From positions 13,348,452 through 13,412,451 of the forward strand of contig OU744449.1 of assembly GCA_916610825.1 (NCBI GenBank): DNA of 64,000 nucleotides, in the 5' to 3' direction. Under the pieces are notes generated by a model. The model made no database searches and was not told where the DNA came from. It saw nothing but the letters and a program-made list of their open reading frames with translations. Both the position numbers and the translations under genes were made by a program. Positions 60,169-64,000 of this stretch are shown piece by piece. Every line of letters begins with the position of its first letter. Position 1 is the first letter of the stretch. Origin of the DNA: Haliclystus octoradiatus (lineage: Eukaryota > Cnidaria > Staurozoa > Stauromedusae > Haliclystidae).

Positions 60169-62688
60169 CGGTGTCTGTAACTTGCATGCGTGTGTGCGAG
60201 CTGCGTGCTTGTTCAGGAAACACGTCATATTTATCATCTTTTTGTATTACGATTTTAAGCGTCTCGATGTTATGAAAAAGGTTTTGGCTCTGCTAAATTT
60301 TGCAGTCGCTGTCATGTCGTAATTGACATGAGACTTACTCCAGATCCGGGACTCTAGACTTGAATAATTTATTAACAATCTTATTTATTAAACATTCATT
60401 ATTCGACCGCTACATTAATAATATCAATGACAGCGATAACGTTTAGCGATATCATCATCATCGTCATCATCATCATTTATTCAGAAACTTTTAAGTTATA
60501 CATAACTTTTTTTCAAAGGACTGATACATGTTGCATACATAGCTAATTGAACAGGAAAACAGACATTAAGCAATAAAGGGTTTTAAATAACGGGAACAAG
60601 TCGTAAGTATAAAGTATCTTAAGAACGTAAGTGCTTCTCAAGGAGAAGTTTGAAAGTAGGCCTGTTTTGGACTTCCTTCATTGCAGACGCTAGATCGTTC
60701 CACATATCCGCACCAGCATCTTGAAATGAATGGCGATGGCTTGACTTGATGTAAATGTCATTGTGGGCGTGAGATCTTGTTCTGGTGGAATACGGCAGTT
60801 GGAAAAAGTTGGAAAGCAAAGGAGGAGCTAGTTTGAATTTAATTTTATGAGTGAACATTAGTTGACGTGATGTTATTCTGTCTCTAACAGAAAGCCAACC
60901 TAGTTGACTTTGCATATCAGAGACACAAGTGCGATAGTTACAACGGAGCACTGTCCTCATTCCTCTGTTTTGCAATCTCTTGAGGCGATCTAGATGTTCG
61001 GTTTTATGGTTCCCCCATACGACAGTGCAGTAGTCAAAGTGTGGCGAAACAATGGTGTTATAAATAGTTTTAGCTGCTTCTTGTGGTGTGAATCGTCTCA
61101 CATATTTCAAAACGCCCAAGCTTCTATTTATTTTCTTATTTATTGATACAACATGCTTGTCGACAGATAGGGTATTGTTTATTCGAATGCCTACGTATTT
61201 CAAAAGATCTACTCTTTCGACACATTTGTCATCCAGCTTTATTATCAAATCGGTCGGTTCTTGTTTATTTAGCTTTGGCCTGAAGCCTATTACCGTGCAG
61301 TTAGTTTTATTAATATTCAATGTTTTAGTAATATTCAATTTTGAATAAATAGCCTGACTTTATATATATTAAAACACCTTGTTTGCCGACAAATTGACCA
61401 CTGTTATCATACCTGATGGGAGAACTGTAGCCATTCAGAGATATGAGGTTGTCTGGTATCTCAGGGGATAGCCAGGTCTCCGTCAAACAGAGGACGTATA
61501 TTACCGCTATATATACAGTAACATGTTATACGAATTTTAAATTCAAAATTCAAAATTGAAAACTTATTTTGATTAAATTTCAATGCAATATATCTATCAA
61601 ATTGATGATACAGAAATTCTTAGAATTGATTATTGACTTTATTGTTAATAAATAGAGGCCGATAAACATTTCAGAACTTTCTAACCCCTACAAATAATTG
61701 CCTTTTCATTTGGCAGGAATTCCTTGGATTTCCAGCCAAATCATGGTCAACAATCCATGGAAAATCCTTAGCTATGGCTTTACTTAAATTAATCTCTTAA
61801 TAAATAAATTAATCAAGCCAAGTCTGGAACTCGGTCTGGAATGAAGTCCACGTTAATTAAGACATGACAGCGACTGTCAAATTTACCCAAGCCAGAACTT
61901 TTTTCATAACATCGAGACGTTAAAAATCCTGAGCGAGTCAAAAAGTAATAAATTATGACATATTTCTTGAAAAAGCATGCAGCCAGACACGCACAGTGTC
62001 TGTAACTTGCGTGCGTGCTGCGTGCGTTTACAGGAAATACCTCATAATTTATCATCTTTTTGTATTACGATTTTTTGCGTCTTGATGCTACGAAAAAAGT
62101 TAGGCTTGGCTAAATTTTGCAGTAGCTGTCATATCGTAATTGTCCGGGACTTTACTCCAGATTTGATTAATTTATTTATATTCTGATTTATTAAACATTC
62201 ATTATTCGACCGCTAAATAATGATATTAATGACAGCTATAAAGTTTTATGATATTACCGTTTTATATACAGTATTAAGCATATATACTAATTTCAAATTA
62301 AAAATTGAAAACTTGTTTTTAGTAATTTCAAGGCAATGTATCTATCACATTGATGATATTGATACAGACTTCGATAAACATTTCGGAAATTTCGAACCCC
62401 TACAAATAATTGCGTTTTTGCGTGATGGATATCCTGTCAAATCAAGTTAAACAATTCATGGAAAATTCTTAGCTATATGACTTCACTTTTTATCTCTTAA
62501 TAAATCAAGTCTGGAACTCGGTCTGGGATAAAGCCCCCGTCAATTACGACATGACAGCAATCGCCAAATTTAGCCAGGCCAGAACCTTTTTCATAACATA
62601 GAGACGCTAAAATTCATCAAAAAGGTGATAAATTATGGCGTATTTCCTGTAAATGCACGCAGCACACCCACGCAAGTTACAGACACCG
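60169..62688. mobile_element. Compound inverted-repeat element flanked by a 9-bp target duplication
   Basis: TTAAATTCT is at 60160-60168 and 62689-62697. The outer ends read CGGTGTCTGTAACTTGC and its inverse. Inside, two units stand in tandem: unit A (60169 to about 61995), which contains a LINE, and unit B (about 61996-62688). Each has inverted ends of about 200 bp sharing CAGGAAAYA, GTCATGTCGTAATTGAC and GAGTTCCAGACTTG-type strings. Long TIRs plus a 9-bp duplication suit Mutator-like elements. No transposase. Confidence 0.78.
60452..61498 (-). pseudogene. LINE copy nested in unit A: endonuclease fragment joined to RT C-terminal half
   Basis: Minus strand 61338-60619 is open for 239 codons and covers the end of RT and the C-terminal region (LLKYVGIRINNTLS.. 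HFDYCTVVWGN.. [18 protein letters not shown]). Upstream, at about 61497-61383, ETWLSPEIPDNLISLNGY matches the APE-type endonuclease of LINEs, so the EN-RT middle is deleted. The 3' end is AATAAATGATGATG plus trinucleotide repeats near 60452-60482. Same family as the copies at 22 and 47 kb. Confidence 0.85.
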
Positions 62689-62699
62689 TTAAATTCTGA

Positions 62700-63449
62700 G
62701 AGGGTGGTATTTTTTTGTTTGCAAGTTGACGAAATTGTGGCATTGTTGAGTTGTAGCATGGAGAAAAAACGGTACTCCGAGAAATAGTTTTGTGTAGTGT
62801 GCACGAAAAATTTGAGCGAAATTACATAACAAACTTCACATCAAATTACATAACAAACACTTATTGTTCATGCACGGTGTGCTAAACTGGGCCCAGTCTG
62901 CATTCGGGAAATTTTCTCCGCCGGATATTTTCCGCCAAAAGGCCTATTTTATAACCCTGATTTTCCCGCCAAAATTATATGACGGCTATAAAAAAAATGC
63001 ATAGTTTTTATCAAAATATGATACAAAAATCCACCGCCAAGGCACTGAGAGGGAAATTTCACGCCAATCTAGCGTTGGCACTGAAGACTCCGGCGGGAAG
63101 CCTGTGGAACAATGCAGACTGGAACTGACTATTCGCACGAATTGTGCATCGATCGTGCGAATAGACCCAGCCATAGTGTTGGTCTATTCCATCGATCGTG
63201 GCTTGTGCCAATAGACCCTGTCCGGCCATTACATATCTATGTTCATTCTTTCCTACCTGTGTAGCAAACGATATTTATGACTCACATGCAATAATAATAC
63301 ACGTTTTATGCAGCATTTTCTGGTTACGATTTGCGTGAAAAATTACTGCATACATCAGCATAATCTTCAATTATCAACTTGCCTCGCTGCTCACAAGCAA
63401 AGCGAGGCGAATTTTAAAGAGTTTGAAATTCGAAAATTTGAAAAATAAC
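62700..63449 (+). promoter_or_regulatory. B9D2 5' flank with E2F-like sites and hairpins
   Basis: TTTTCCCGCCAAAA at 62961-62974 is a strong E2F-type site; TTTTCCGCCAAAA lies about 30 bp upstream. A 12-bp-arm hairpin (CTATTCGCACGA, 63129-63140; inverse 63153-63164) has a diverged direct copy just after it. Another hairpin, GCCTCGCT/AGCGAGGC (63381-63408), sits 41 bp before the ATG and probably in the 5' UTR. Function inferred from position only. Confidence 0.4.
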
Positions 63450-63977
63450 ATGGCCGAAGTTCATGTAGTTGGAGAGTTACACGGTGCAAGTGGTTTTCCT
63501 CAGCATAGCCTTTATTGCAAATGGTCAATCCATATTGATGGCGCATGGAAAGTTATTTCGGGATTACAATGCGGCCAGACTCATGTCGATTGTCCACAGA
63601 ATGAAGAATATGCGTCATTTTGTCATCCAATAGATCTACATTTTTCTACAAAAAGTTTAAAAGGATGGCCGAAGATGCACTTTGAAATATGGCATCATGA
63701 TTCATTCGGTCGTAACGAACTTTATGGTTATGGGTTTTGTCATATACCAGCATCACCAGGAATGCATAATGTTGACTGTGTTACATGGAGGCCAGTAGGA
63801 ACATGGAGAGAACAAATTAGATCATATTTTGTTGGTGGTGCTCCACAATTAAGACAACCTGATTCCATTTATACTGGCCCTGATAGATATAGACTATCGA
63901 CAATTGCGATGGGTACAGTTCACTTAAAGCTCGGAGTTATTCTACGTAATTTTGATCGTTTTGGAATCGAGTGTTAG
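63450..63977 (+). CDS. B9D2: B9 domain-containing protein 2 (B9D2), complete, intronless
   Basis: ATG at 63450 (MAEVHVVGE) to TAG gives 175 residues, equal to the human protein in length. The B9 (C2-like) domain spans most of it, with [17 protein letters not shown] near the start, a central [10 protein letters not shown], then [30 protein letters not shown], and a C-terminus of [11 protein letters not shown]. All are family hallmarks. B9D2 works with B9D1 and MKS1 in the tectonic complex at the ciliary transition zone, controlling membrane-protein entry into cilia, so the organism is ciliated. The single coding exon is unlike the intron-rich neighbours. Confidence 0.97.
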   Translation: MAEVHVVGELHGASGFPQHSLYCKWSIHIDGAWKVISGLQCGQTHVDCPQNEEYASFCHPIDLHFSTKSLKGWPKMHFEIWHHDSFGRNELYGYGFCHIPASPGMHNVDCVTWRPVGTWREQIRSYFVGGAPQLRQPDSIYTGPDRYRLSTIAMGTVHLKLGVILRNFDRFGIEC

Positions 63978-64000
63978 CCTAATTCAGCTCTTATTCAAAG

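Overview
The window is nuclear DNA from a metazoan, most likely a marine invertebrate. Genes are split by GT..AG introns, the DNA is AT-rich, and several gene families are animal-specific or ciliary (PTTG1IP, tetraspanin, AQP11-type aquaporin, B9D2). Introns and intergenic DNA are packed with LINE, SINE, LTR and inverted-repeat elements. I cannot name the species. All exon models were built by eye from splice sites, reading phase and remembered family features, without any alignment run.

Layout. 1-1321 (-): gag and start of pro/pol of an LTR retrotransposon. 2.5-4.8 kb: decayed LINE, a 1.15 kb terminal-inverted-repeat (TIR) element with a 9-bp target duplication, and a tRNA-derived SINE head. 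5036-10265 (+): PTTG1IP homologue, 7 coding exons. 11112-14373 (-): TRNT1 (CCA-adding enzyme), 2 coding exons. 16.9-18.0 kb: inverted-repeat elements. 18412-18753 (-): unknown one-exon membrane ORF. 19756-20546 (+): last exon of an ATF4/ATF5-like bZIP gene. 21665-35117 (+): PSMC5/Rpt6, 12 coding exons, introns holding at least five mobile elements. 36864-37781 (+): intronless AQP11-like gene. 38374-57979 (-): TDP1, 18 coding exons, with an N-terminal PBZ zinc finger. An intronless tetraspanin (43018-43758, +) lies inside a TDP1 intron. 60.2-62.7 kb: compound inverted-repeat element with a nested LINE. 63450-63977 (+): complete intronless B9D2.

The cellular genes are unrelated housekeeping or membrane genes; nothing suggests an operon or a dedicated gene system. 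PTTG1IP/TRNT1 and AQP/TDP1 are convergent pairs. The most interesting signals are: the PBZ-TDP1 fusion; an uninterrupted 1.34 kb (ATGT)n tract between the two exons that encode the first TDP1 catalytic motif; the aquaporin with both NPA boxes replaced; a full-length SINE whose tail folds into consecutive hairpins; a dispersed repeat built on the palindrome GTTCATGAAC; and three foldback elements sharing a hairpin followed by GAAAC that resembles part of a hammerhead ribozyme core.
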